A stretch of DNA of 64,000 nucleotides, from assembly GCA_965153355.1 (NCBI GenBank), contig OZ231127.1, positions 71,734,001-71,798,000 on the forward strand. The letters run 5' to 3'. The notes under the pieces were generated by a model. It searched no databases. It saw only the letters and a list, made by a program, of their open reading frames with translations, and had not been told where the DNA came from. Positions 1-21,200 of this stretch are shown piece after piece. The stretch's first letter is position 1; each line of letters starts with the position of its first letter. The DNA comes from Flaccisagitta enflata. Taxonomy: Eukaryota > Chaetognatha > Sagittoidea > Aphragmophora. Both the position numbers and the translations under genes were made by a program.

Positions 1-120
1 TTCTAGAAATACACCTTCAATGGATAGAAACATTAAGTCCCATGAGACAAAAAGAAAGACAGACGAACAGACTGAAATTTAGATAAGAATACAGATATTC
101 AGTGTAAGTTGTGTATGAAA

Positions 121-196
121 GTTGGACAACATTACTTCTCAACAATATCTAAAATAAGGACAAGAGCCTTTGGAGCTCTTACTGGTGTTTAATCCG
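121..196 (+). repeat. 76-bp direct repeat, left copy
   Basis: This stretch recurs almost unchanged at 1512-1587 in the same orientation, with about three mismatches. The two copies lie just outside C-element copy 1. No gene is visible in 1-667, which is otherwise AT-rich unique-looking sequence. Confidence 0.8.
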
Positions 197-667
197 GACC
201 CATCACAACTATCCTTTAAATTTCTGAAAAAACATTCCCTCTTCAGGAATTATCATAGGACTTGTCAAAAGTTATGCAACATTAGGAAAGGGTAACCAAT
301 TTCTTTCTATATATGATATATGCAGACCACAAGAAAACACTTGATAAATATTGCGACCATATGAAGAGACCATATCCATCTGGGCACCTTCTTATACTCC
401 TCATATACCAAAGATAGCAAGAAACTCAAACTCTCTCCCTCCTGAAACAACCCTCTCAAAAATGCTATGTCAACCCCAAAATCTTGAATTCAAAATTTCT
501 CCAGTATTTCATTCCAATTGTTAAAAATGTCAAATCACCTCCGGATGAACTAGTTACCAAAAGATAAGCTAATTAGCAGAGGCAATGTTGTAAAAAACCA
601 TACCCTTAGAGGCACGAATCGAGTATCAACCATACAGGACCGCCGGCATTCCATACCAAGGTACTTA

Positions 668-1509
668 ATCGGGAAAAAAGTCGAAGTCAGTCTTCGACTT
701 TTTGACATATTCGAGAGAAACAGGGTTTTCATTTTCTTATTAGAAAGTTAGGCATCTCCACCGAGCGAATGGGCCCTCCAATGAAATTGATAGGGTAAGT
801 AAATTCAATAATTCTCTTTCATTTGGCACTAAGCAGAATGCTCTATGACAAATATTTTTTGCGTTATGATTTTTTGAAGATTTATTTATGAAAATTGCGA
901 ATTGATTTTTTTTCGATTTTTTATGATTTTGAGTGGGATCAAAAAAGGAGTGTATTTCTATTTGTTTGAGCATGCAAATACAAGAAAACATGTTTATGAG
1001 CATAGCTGCTCATCTGTGAGGGTGTTTTGGAGGATTTTAGCTCATTTAGCTCATTTAGCTCAGTTTCTTTTTTTTAATTTTGAATGTGATAAATGAATAC
1101 ATATTTTGATACATGTTTAAGAAAGCAGATACAAAAAAGCATATCAGTGAGCGTAACTGATCATCTGTGAGGATGTTTTAAAGCATTTTAGCTCACTTAG
1201 CTCATTTAGCTCAGTTTTTTTTCCTGATTTTCAATGAGATAAATGTTTTGATGGGAGTATGTAAATACAAGAAAGCATGTCAGTGAGTATAGCCAATTGT
1301 CTGGTTGAGTGATTTTGAGCATTTTAGCTCATCTAGCTCATTTGGCTCAGTCCTATTTTTCTCTGATTTTCAATGCAATCAATACATACAATTGTTCTTG
1401 ATTTGATCTAATAGAAAAAAGATTTGCAGTGACTAAAGACAAAAGCTTGGTGAAAAGTGACCATTGCTTACGACTTTTTTCCTCACGGCGACAGCCGCCA
1501 TTACTGGTA
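668..1509 (-). mobile_element. C-family element, copy 1 (complete, about 842 bp)
   Basis: Read on the minus strand it begins TACCAGTAATGGCGG and ends CCCGAT. It matches copies at 5777-7222, 36255-38011 and 53320-54013. Near its start is a GGCG/CGCC hairpin and near its end the palindrome AGTCGAAG/CTTCGACT; GGAAAAAAGTCG near the start is inverted as CGACTTTTTTCC near the end. The interior repeats the phrase TAGCTCATTTAGCTCA. Short open frames inside are not supported as genes. Family assignment (Helitron-like, non-autonomous) is inferred from structure. Confidence 0.75.
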
Positions 1510-1511
1510 AA

Positions 1512-1587
1512 GTTGAACAACATTACTACTCAACAATATCTTAAATAAGGACAAGAGCCTTTGGAGCTCTTACTGGTGTTTAATCCG
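1512..1587 (+). repeat. 76-bp direct repeat, right copy
   Basis: Second copy of the sequence at 121-196. It starts within 3 bp of the end of C copy 1. The following 1588-2290 has a purine-rich GGA/GAA tract (about 1610-1740) and no supported gene. Confidence 0.8.
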
Positions 1588-2296
1588 TATGTAACGATAC
1601 AGAAGAAACACTGGAGAGGCAGAAGGAAGGGGATAAGAAGGAGAAGGAAATGGAAGATTAGGAGAAGAGGGAAGAGAAGGAGGAGGAAGGGGAAGAGAAG
1701 GAGGAGGAAAAGGAAGAGTTGAGAATTGAAGGCAGAAAAGGGGGCGGAGTCTGAACGGGGTCAACTGGGAAGGCTCTTCCTTTCTCTCTTCTTTAAATAG
1801 AAACCTAACTTGCATTAACGACGAGTCATTCAATATGGTAGAAATGAACGAGAGGAGATTGAAGCGGAAATGGGTAGAAGGGAGAAGTGATGAGACTGAT
1901 GGGTGATCATTAACGAAATGGGAGAAAATACCAATCGAAGTGCTGAGAGGTTACAAATTAGTACAATTTACATGCATGACTTGGCGAAATATTGAGATAC
2001 ACACACATTTGCCACACGGTAGGCCGGGTTCAGCGGATGTTTTACCGACCGACCAACCAGCTGACGGATAGATGGACGGAAACGTCTTTTCATTTGCCAC
2101 TTTTTATTGGAACTAATGGTCAAACTCAGATAACTGTAGAGTGAAGATGGGTAGGGTGTTTAAGTCGTTTTTTAAATTTCACGTAACCTTAAGATTCCCT
2201 TTTCTTGTGCGTCTTGACCCGAGCACTTTGGTAACCAACGCCAGAGTAAATTTAGAGAAGCTTCCTTGTAGACTAAATTCAGAATTGCAAATGGAA

Positions 2297-2690
<394 letters not shown>

Positions 2691-3087
2691 CAAAAATTAA
2701 GAAACTCAGTGAGGAAGGCAGGAAGGAAGGTAGAACGAAGAAAAATGGACTTATCAAACAAGATCGAGCAAAACTAATACAAACAAACCTAGTCAGAGAA
2801 AATTCTAGTACAACATTAGCAGGAGATCACTCAAAAGAGAGGATGGGGTTCTGTAAGGAAGCAGTTCAAGTACACATCGCGTACATCGAATTGACGTCAT
2901 CAGTGCTTAAAGCGTCAAATATATCTTTAAGAAAATACCGATAAGGCTTTCGATGACAAGGATTCCTAAAATAGGTGCCATATACGGCGTAACACGAAGC
3001 AGACCGCGCACCTTTGTCGTAGTATGCCCTCGCACAACGCCTATCATGAGGCCCACAGATTTGCCCTCTCGTAGTCGTACGTCACAC

Positions 3088-3265
3088 CAAATCGCAAGAA
3101 ACAAGTGACGCGGGGTCACAATATCGTTGCGGACGGTTGGGCAGAGGTGTGCAAACCCCATCCACACACCACGGATCACCCCCCCCCCCCCTCACACACT
3201 AAGCAAGAAATCTATCTAAAACACTCATGCTTTTGGACGAACGGACGGACGGACGGACAAACCTT
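3088..3265 (-). mobile_element. A-family element, 3' part only
   Basis: Read on the minus strand this ends with the GTGAC-CCCGC-GTCAC hairpin followed by TTGTTT, preceded by GTCCGCAAC. A short GTCC array lies at about 3236-3262, but the expected 5' hairpin head is not recognisable. It matches the intact ends at 4809-5067, 8704-9482 and 56609-56892. Confidence 0.6.
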
Positions 3266-3445
3266 CCCATGATAGTTAAGAGTTGCGTTTCCGAAACTAA
3301 AAAGATGTCACTCGTCTCAGAATCAATATCCGTCATATTTTGGTCTCGATTTTGATGACATCCATAACAAATTGTCATCATGATGCCGAAACTTCAAAGG
3401 CAAAATTAGGACTGAAAGACGACGAAGACGACGACGACAGACCAC

Positions 3446-3450
3446 CGGAA

Positions 3451-3514
<64 letters not shown>

Positions 3515-3515
3515 C

Positions 3516-3580
<65 letters not shown>

Positions 3581-3581
3581 C

Positions 3582-3631
<50 letters not shown>

Positions 3632-3640
3632 CGACAATGT
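3446..3640 (+). repeat. (GAT)n microsatellite
   Basis: Nearly pure ATG/GAT triplets with occasional ACG, reading as poly-M, D, H, S or I according to frame. No gene is associated. Confidence 0.95.
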
Positions 3641-3917
3641 CGATGAATGATGATGGTGATAACGACAACGACGACGATAATGATGAACACGACGAAGATG
3701 ATGATGATACATATGATGTGATACATTATTGTTATGACGGAATGATGATGATGACGACAAAAAAGGGTAAGCGGGCGTAATTGGTGACGATTCTTGAGCA
3801 GATTCATCAATTGTACAATAAGCAATTGGAAACTTCATCCAACAGAAAGAGAAAGCGTCGATTCTTCCGACTCTTCCTCTGTTCAGTAACAATAGGCGTG
3901 GTTCGCGACCCCTTTTT

Positions 3918-4474
3918 GGGCAGCGGCCCCAAAGGGCCGATGTCCTGTAGAACACAGGGGGGAATTTCCATACGTCCGTCCGTCCGTCCGTCCGTCCGTC
4001 CTTCCGTCCGTCCGTCCCCCCCCGTTGGCCTCAAATTCACTCTCCCAGCCCTCAAATTTGGCCTCCCAGCCCTCAATTCAGCCCTCCAGGCCTCAAATCA
4101 GCTTTCCAGGCTTCAAATCAGCCCCCCCACCTCAAATCTGTCCTCCAGACCTCAAATCCGCCTTCCAGACCTTCAATTAGCCCTCCAAGCATAAAATCAG
4201 CCCTCCATGGCTTAAATTTGCCCTCCAAACCTCAAATTGGCTCTCCAAGCCTTGATTCTGCCCTCCAGCCTTCAAATATGCCTTCAGCGGTCTAAATCAG
4301 TCATCTAAGGCCTGAAATATGCCCCCTCAGGACGTATGGAAATTCCCCCCTGTGTTCTACAGGACATCGGCCCTTTGGGGCCGCTGCCCTGCTCTCACTC
4401 CACTTTTTCACTGGATCACTCCCAGCAGGGCATCGGGTACCGCTGACCATGTGCGATCCTTGGATGACTAGTTA
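3918..4474 (+). mobile_element. B-family element B1 (complete)
   Basis: Starts after a T run with GGGCAGCGGCCCC, followed by the CCTGTAGAACACAGG arm, a GTCC array and a C run. The interior is a degenerate 17-22 bp repeat containing CCTCAAAT. The inverted arm returns at about 4329-4391. A one-sided tail then ends with the hairpin ATCC-TT-GGAT and GACTAGTT. Confidence 0.85.
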
Positions 4475-4808
4475 ACCCCCAGCAACCCCTTCTTCTGATT
4501 CTTGGTGAACCCTTCTCATCACAAAATGGCCTCCTGACCCTCTTTCAACCCCAGGTTAGCCCCTTTCAATCCTTGGCAACCCTTACCTCGGGTCAAACTG
4601 ACGCCCACTAACTTTATCTTGTTGATTTGACTCATCATAAGTCCGTTGACAAAGTGAATGCTTGCACATTTGTTACATTCAAATCAATATCTTGACCATG
4701 GCATGTGATGTTACCAGTCGCTTTATCTAGTTAATTTTGACGTTTCTGTTGTTTGATTGACTCGCCAGTGCATCAAATTAGAAAATTTAATCGTTACTTC
4801 AGCCGTTG

Positions 4809-5067
4809 TTTTAGTTGCGGACACGCAACTCTATAAGAGGCTTTGTCCGTCTGTCCGTCCGTCCGTCCGTCCTTCCATCCGTCCGTTGGTCCGTTGGTCC
4901 GTTGGTCCGTGAGCACGAGTCAAAAAGTGGGAATACAAGCGTTTTGAAGCTTTTTATTTATGTGTCCGCATATGAAAGAGTGATGGGTGGGCTGTTAGGT
5001 GTGGATGGGGATTGGCTGCCCCTGCTCACCCGTCCGCAAAGATATTGTGAACCCGTGTCACTTGTTT
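4809..5067 (+). mobile_element. A-family element, subtype A1
   Basis: TTTTAG is followed by the hairpin GTTGCG-GACA-CGCAAC, CTCTATAAGAG and a GTCC/GTCT array. The 3' side has GTCCGCAA, a GTGA.CCCGTGTCAC hairpin and TTGTTT. About 259 bp; no coding capacity. Confidence 0.8.
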
Positions 5068-5135
5068 CCATCTTTTCCTCCTTTTCCTATCCAATTTGTC
5101 TCACTTGCCTGTCTGTCTGTCTCTGTCCGTGTGTT

Positions 5136-5266
<131 letters not shown>

Positions 5267-5436
5267 GTCGTGTCATTCATCAGTAATTTTCATTCTCACT
5301 CTCCCTCTCCTCCTCCTCTTCCTTCTTTTACTCCTCCTCCTCTTCCACCTTTGCCGCGCCTCCTTTTAAAAGTGCGACTGCGTCAACTTCGTCATTATTT
5401 GACATTTGCCAATCGAAAAAAAGGAGTTGTCAATCA

Positions 5437-5638
5437 CAACAAGGCCGGATACACGGCTACCCTAGTCGCATGCGGGTGGGCAGGAGCAGTGCTGGAGAAG
5501 GTCACTAGGGCATCTGGGCAGGAGCCGTTTGCTCAAAAAGCTCAAAAACGCCGAAAAAGTACCAACCGACCAACCGACCGACGGACCGACCGACGGACCG
5601 ACATAGCGGGGTGTAGAGTCGCGTAGCACGCGACTAAA
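5437..5638 (-). mobile_element. A-family element, subtype A2 (complete)
   Basis: On the minus strand TTTTTAG precedes the hairpin GTCGCG-TGCTA-CGCGAC, CTCTACACCCCGC and a GTCG/GTCC array. The 3' side has GCATGCGAC (one change from the expected GCACGCGAC), then GTAGCCGTGTATCCGGCC and TTGTT. Confidence 0.85.
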
Positions 5639-5776
5639 AACTACCACAGTTTAAGTGACGGACATTGGATATTGAATATTTCATCAAAATTCAGGAGTGC
5701 AATACAATTGATAAAAACAAAAACCAAAAAGAACTCGTAAATGTGAAAAAGTAAAAAAATATTAACGAAACCAACG

Positions 5777-7222
5777 TACCAGTAATGGCGGCTGTCGCCG
5801 TGAGGAAAAAAGTCGTAAGCAATGGTCACTTTTCACCAAGCTTTTGTCTTTAGTCACTGCAAATCTTTTTTCTATTAGATCAAATCAAGAACAATTGTAT
5901 GTATTGATTGCATTGAAAATCAGAGAAAAATAGGACTGAGCCAAATGAGCTAGATGAGCTAAAATGCTCAAAATCACTCAACCAGACAATTGGCTATACT
6001 CACTGACATGCTTTCTTGTATTTACATGCTCCCATCAAAACATTTATCCCATTGAAAATCAGGAAAAAAAACTGAGCTAAATGAGCTAAGTGAGCTAAAA
6101 TGCTTTAAAACATCCTCACAGATGATCAGTTATGCTCACTGATATGCTTTTTTGGGCAGCGGCCCCGAAGGGGCCGATGACCTATGCTTTCTCACATAGG
6201 GGAAATTTCTCCTTCTCCTCCTTCTCCTTCTTCGTCCCCCCCCCCTCGAGGCCCAAATCTTAGTCTCGAGGCCCAAATCCTAGTCTCGAGGCCCAAATCC
6301 TAGCCTCGAGGCTCAAATCCTACCTTTGAAGCTTGAATCCCAGCCTTGAGGCTCAAATCTCAGCCTCAGGGCTCAAATTCCAGCCTGAAGGCTCAAACCA
6401 AAGCCACAAAGCTCAAATCCAGACTCGAGGCTCAAATCCCAGCCCCAAGGCTCAAATCCCAGCGCCAAGGCTCAAATCATAGTCTCGAGCCCCGAATCCT
6501 AGCCTCAAAGCTCAAATTCCAGCCTCCAAGCTAAAATCCCAGCCTTCAAGCTCAAATCCCAAGCTCAGGGCCCAAATCTCAGCCTTAAGGCCCCAAATAT
6601 AGCCTCCAGGCTCTAATTCAAGCCTTGAGGTTCAAATAAAAACAGCATAGGTCATCGGCCCCTTCGGGGCCGCTGCCCCTCTAACCACCTAACACCCACA
6701 AACACTCTCATAGGGGCAACGGGTACCGCTGACCATCTGACGCTTTTGCGACTATTGTATCTGCTTTCTTAAACATGTATCAAAATATGTATTCATTTAT
6801 CACATTCAAAATTAAAAAAAAGAAACTGAGCTAAATGAGCTAAATGAGCAAAAATCCTCCAAAACACCCTCACAGATGAGCAGCTATGCTCATAAACATG
6901 TTTTCTTGTATTTGCATGCTCAAACAAATAGAAATACACTCCTTTTTTGATCCCACTCAAAATCATAAAAAATCGAAAAAAAATCAATTCGCAATTTTCA
7001 TAAATAAATCTTCAAAAAATCATAACGCAAAAAAATATTTGTCATAGAGCATTCTGCTTAGTGCCAAATGAAAGAGAATTATTGAATTTACTTACCCTAT
7101 CAATTTCATTGGAGGGCCCATTCGCTCGGTGGAGATGCCCAACTTTCTAATAAGAAAATGAAAACCCTGTTTCTCTCGAATATGTCAAAAAGTCGAAGAC
7201 TGACTTCGACTTTTTTCCCGAT
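5777..7222 (+). mobile_element. C-family element, copy 2, with a nested B element
   Basis: Matches C copy 1 in inverted orientation over its whole length once the insertion at 6154-6756 is removed (about 843 bp). The pair at 668-1509 and 5777-7222 forms a large inverted repeat. Terminal hairpins are intact. Confidence 0.85.
6154..6756 (+). mobile_element. B-family element B2 nested in C copy 2
   Basis: Inverted arms GGGCAGCGGCCCCGAAGGGG and its complement flank a 20-bp-period array containing GCCTCGAGGC and GGCTCAAATCC. The tail ends with CGC-TTTT-GCG and ACTATT. Comparison with C copy 1 shows that the unoccupied target read TTTTTTGTATCTGC, which fixes both borders to within a base or two. 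Confidence 0.9.
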
Positions 7223-7360
7223 AAGGAACACAACAAAAATGCAAAGCAGAGAATAAATCATTCACGGTATTGAAACACTCTTGTATCTCGAACTATTGAT
7301 GGGAGTTAAAATATTCTTGATTTAACATACTCACCCAGTAAAAACATCGTAAACGATAAA

Positions 7361-16378
<9,018 letters not shown>

Positions 16379-16797
16379 AGATATTTGATGGATCGACAAC
16401 GACAACAATGGAACACGGCAATTTATCATTACAGTCATATAGTTTGTTGGATCGACAACTGAATGGAACATGGCAAATTACTAGTACAGTTATATGTATT
16501 TTATTCATAGGTAGAGCAGCACTATAAGGAAAACTTTGGTCGAGCTGTTTCGTAGTATAGTTAACATTTTTCATTTTCTTATTCCGAATACAAGTTGTAA
16601 TGATCGTATTTTCATCTCGATTGTTCAGCAATCAACACATGTGTCAAACATTCATGAAGTGAATTGTCACGGACAGACTTTGGAATACGTATATCTGATG
16701 TCTTACACCGAAGTTTTCTAATGTTTGCTTATCAGTTTCACCTTTTATTTTTCTCACTCAAAAGACAAACGCACTTGCCTGGGATTGAATAGAGAAT

Positions 16798-17602
16798 AAC
16801 AAGGCCAGATAGGCCAACGATGCGTCCTCTTCTCTTTATATGGGTCTTACTTCATAGTCTTCATTTCCATGGTCTTACTTGATATTTTCTATTTAAACTA
16901 TTCTACTTTATTTATTCTTGAATAGGTGTTGAAAAGACTGCTCTTATTTCAAAGATGCGTCTGGTCTTGGTTTATATGGTCTTTCTTTATACGGTCTTGG
17001 TTTATATGGTCTAATTTCATATGGTCTAATTTCATATGGTCTCACTGTATAGGGTCTTACTTTATATGGTCTTACTTTATATGGTCTCACTTTATATGGT
17101 CTACTTTATACGGTCTCACTTTGTACGGTCTACTTTATACGGTCTCACTTTATAAGGTTTACTTTATACGGTCTCACTTTATAAGGTCTACTTTATAAGG
17201 TGTAACATGACGACAATGACGATGATGACAACAATGATGAGAACGATGATGATGACAATGATGACGACGATGATGATGACGATGATGACAATGATGATGC
17301 CGATGACGACGATGATGAGGACTACGATGACGATGATGAGGACGATGATGATGACGACAGACGACGATGATGATGGTGATGATGGTGGTGGTGGTGATGA
17401 TGATGATGATGATGATGGTGATGGTGGTGATGGTGATGATGATGCTGATGATGATGATGATGTCAATGATGATTACGATGATGATGATGCACTTTTACAC
17501 CAAAATTATGACGAATTTCGCGATATTGACGAATGCGTAACTGACCAACCGACCGACGGACGGACACGGCCAATTATAGAGATGCGAGGACGCATCTAAA
17601 AA
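16798..17602 (-). mobile_element. A-family element, subtype A4 (complete, about 805 bp)
   Basis: On the minus strand TTTTTAG precedes the hairpin GATGCG-TCCT-CGCATC. The 3' side has GGACGCATC, the hairpin GGCC-TATCT-GGCC and TTGTTATT. Inside are a GAT-triplet tract (17209-17490) and a degenerate repeat around TATGGTCTCACTT (about 16960-17200). It fills the gap between SLC45 and SLC7. Confidence 0.8.
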
Positions 17603-17655
17603 GATGGTGGGGACCAAGGCCAAGGTGTGTAAGAAACAATAGTGAAGAGAAGGAG

Positions 17656-17658
<3 letters not shown>

Positions 17659-17722
<64 letters not shown>

Positions 17723-17725
17723 AAA
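17659..17725 (+). repeat. (GAAA)n microsatellite
   Basis: Pure tetranucleotide run about 110 bp before the SLC7 start codon. Confidence 0.95.
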
Positions 17726-17835
17726 AAGAAATATCTTTAAAAAATCAGAAAAAAAGTTACACACACACAAAAAAAAGAAGAAATCACGTCAGAAAAATCT
17801 AACACAAACATAAAGAATTGTTGTCACCGGTTTGG

Positions 17836-18171
17836 ATGGAGAAAGACGCAATTTCCAAAAGAACGTCAGGGGCCGCGATATCTGAGTCAGAAAAGTCCGT
17901 AAACGTCATCCGCGGTTCGGAAAATGCTCGTAATACCACAAACAAATGTCCTAAAGAAAAGTGTTCCAAGGACAACAATTTTTCTGGTGGAAATGGAAAG
18001 AGTCATAATCCGTCTTCTCGCGAATCTTCTTCATCGGCAGCGCCGGAGAAGTCGAAAAAGACGGAAGAAGGCGACGAGGATGAGGACGCAGTCAGATTGC
18101 GCAGAAACGTCGGCCTCATCGAAGGTATACAAAGACTGATGAGAGAGAGACACACAGAGAGAGAGAGAGCG

Positions 18172-18228
<57 letters not shown>

Positions 18229-21200
18229 TTGAGAGAGAGAGAGAGAGAAAGTGATAAGAAGGAAGAAATTTGAAAGAAAAATAGTCAAAAGGCTTGATGG
18301 CCAGGTACCTGCCTGTTGTGTTGTGGGAGGTAGGGCAGCGGCACCAAAGGTTATGACCTATGCTTTCACACATATGAGGAATTTTTCCTCTTTTCTTCCC
18401 CTGCACCCCTTTTCCCCCACCTGAGGCCCATATCCAGCCTCAAGGCCCATACCCAGCCTCAAGGCCCAAACCAGTCTTGAGGCCCAAATCCTGAGGCTGG
18501 AATTTGGGGCTTGTGGGATTTGGGCCTTGAGATGGGATTTGGTCCTAAGACTGGGATTTGGGCCTAGAGGCTGGGATATGGGCCTCAAGGCTGAGATATA
18601 GGCCTTGAGGCTGGGGGGAGGGGGGTGCGTAGAAGAAGGAGGAGAAAATCCCCCATGTCTGTGAAAGCATAGGTTATCAACCCCTTCGGGGCCGTTGCCC
18701 AAAAGTAATAAAAAATAAATAATGTAAGAATAGCAGCCCAAAGGCAGTAAGTGGTCAGCGGTACCCGTGCCCTGCTTGAGTAGTAAGTGATTTAGTTGAA
18801 AGGGAGCAGGGCAGCGGCCCCGAAGGGGACGAAGTCCTGTAGAACACAGGGGGAATCTGTCCGTCCGTCCGTCCGTCCGTCCGTCCGTCCGTCCGTCTGC
18901 CCTCTGTCCAGAATGCCCTGTTATTCAAATTTTCATTGAATACCATGGAGAAATGACAAAAGGCAGTTCATGGACAATGGTACCCTTGAACTTCTCTAAT
19001 TTGTAGGTTAAATTGAGGGAAGAGCAGGCCAGGATCTGGGTCTCTGAGGCCAGAATCTGGGTCTCTGAGGCCAGAATCTGAGTCTCTGGGGACCGTGATT
19101 TAGGTCTTTGAGGCTGGATTTGGTCTTGAGGCCAGAACCTAGGTCTTGGAGGTCAGAATTTGGGTCCCAGAGATCAGGATCTGGGTCTTTAAGACTAGGA
19201 TGTGGGTTTTAGAAGCCAGAATCTGGTTGGGGCCAAAATTCAGGTTTTTAAACCAGATTTGGCCCATTTTGCCTGATTTGGGCCATTTTTGTAGGAATTA
19301 GCCATTTGCCTGGATTTGGGCATTTGCCAGGAATTAGGCCCATTTTGGCTGGATTTGGGCCATTTTGCTTGGATTTGGGCCATTTTGCTTGGATTTGGGC
19401 CCCAAAGGAGACAAAGCCCTGAGGATGGGGCTGGGGGGGGGGACGTACGGACGGGACCTTTCTGTGTTCTAGGACTTCGTCCCCTTCGGGGCCGCTGCCC
19501 AAAAATGAGGTCGGCCTGCTTGGCTTTTTTGGGCAGCGGCCCCAAAGGGGACGATGTCCTGTAGAACACAGGGGACTTTTGTTCGTTTGTTCGCCCCCCC
19601 AGCCCTGCCATTCCTTCATCTTTTTGTCAATTTCCCATGTTATTCAATGGGAATTCTACATTTTTTCATTTTTTCATTTTTCATCAGTTTTCCATACTAT
19701 TCAATGGGAATTCTATATTTGCTTTTTTATTTGTCAATTTTCCATGCTATTCAATAGGAAATCTACATTTCCTCGAACCCAATTGTGCAGAAGTCCCCCT
19801 GTGTTCATACTATTCAATGGGAATCCAATATTTTCCCATTATTTGTCAATTTCCCATGTTATTCAATAGTCGCAAAAGCGTTAGATGGTCAGCGGTACCC
19901 GTTGCCCCTATGTGAGTTTATGTGGGTGTGAGGTGGTTAGAGGGGCAGCGGCCCCGAAGGGGCCGATGACCTATGCTGTTTTTATTTGAGCCTCAAGTCT
20001 GGAATTAGGGCCTTGAGGCTGGGATTTGAGCCTCGGGGCTGGGTTTTGTGCCTCGAGGCTGGGATTTGAGCTTTGAGGCTGGGATTTGAGCCTCGAGGCT
20101 ACGATTTGAGCCTTAGGACTGGGATTTGAGCCTCGAGGCTGGGATTTGAGCCTCGAGGCTGGGATTTGAGCCTCGAGGCTGGGATTTGAGCCTCGAGGCT
20201 GGGATTTGAGCCTCGAGGCTGGGATTTGAGCCTCGAGGCTGGGATTTGAGCCTCGAGGCTGGGATTGAGCCTCGAGGCTGGGATTTGAGCCTCGAGGCCA
20301 GGGATTTGAGCCCTGAGGCTAGGTTTGGGTCTGAGTATAGGACGGGGTCTGAATGAGATATGGGCCTGAGTCTAGGCTGGCAAGAAGAAAGAGAAGGAGA
20401 AATTTCTGCATATGTGAAAGCATAGGTCATCGGCCCCTTCGGGGCCGCTGCCCAAAAAGGAAATCTATATTTCCTCGGACCCAATGGTGCACAGTCCCCC
20501 TGTGTTCTACAGGATATCGTACCCTTTGGCTGCCCTGCTAACCATCACCTACATTCACAAACAGACAAAGCAGGGCAACGGGTATTGCTGACCACATATT
20601 GCCCTTAGGCGACTGGTTTCAGTTTAAGGATCTCCGGCCCCTCATTTCCCAATCTCAACTGCTTGTTCCCCCCCCCCCTTCCGTAATCATCTCCAACTAG
20701 GCGTTTCCTTGGTAACCGGGGTCATAATCGGTTCTGGCATTTTCGTGTCTCCGGTCGGCGTCGTGCGTCAAGTCGGTTCCGTCGGCGCTTCTCTCCTCGT
20801 CTGGCTCTGGTGCGGCGTCTCCTCCACGTTGTTGGCGCTCTGTTACGCTGAAATCGGCACCTTGATTCCACGTTCCGGCGGCGAATACGCTTACGTCAGA
20901 GAGATCTTCGGCGCGTTTCCGGCATTTCTCATTCTGTGGATGAACGTGACGTTGTTGGCGCCTGTCACCGTCGCAGTCTCGGGATCCGTTTTTGCGACGT
21001 AAGTTTTGACTCATGACCTTGACCTTCTTGGAAATTTTGACTGATATTCTGACTCAAGTCTTGTTCACCGACTCGGCCTTAGTTATTGACGTAGCTTTTA
21101 GATTGACTGAGCCAATGACTCAGCTTTTGAATTGAGCATTTGTCACTGCATTGCATTGAATTACCTTTTTTATTGACTGAGCCTCTGTCATTGACTCAGC

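Noticed and set aside
902-1096. 64-codon frame nearly identical to one at 6793-6987
   Set aside because: The conservation is explained by both being copies of the non-coding C element; the frame is not kept in copies 3 and 4.
3323-3955. 210-codon poly-Ser frame and 146-codon poly-Met frame
   Set aside because: Both are readings of the same (GAT)n array.
19990-20300. CRISPR-like array of regular 20-bp repeats
   Set aside because: Units are contiguous without unique spacers, inside a B transposon in an animal genome; it is a minisatellite.
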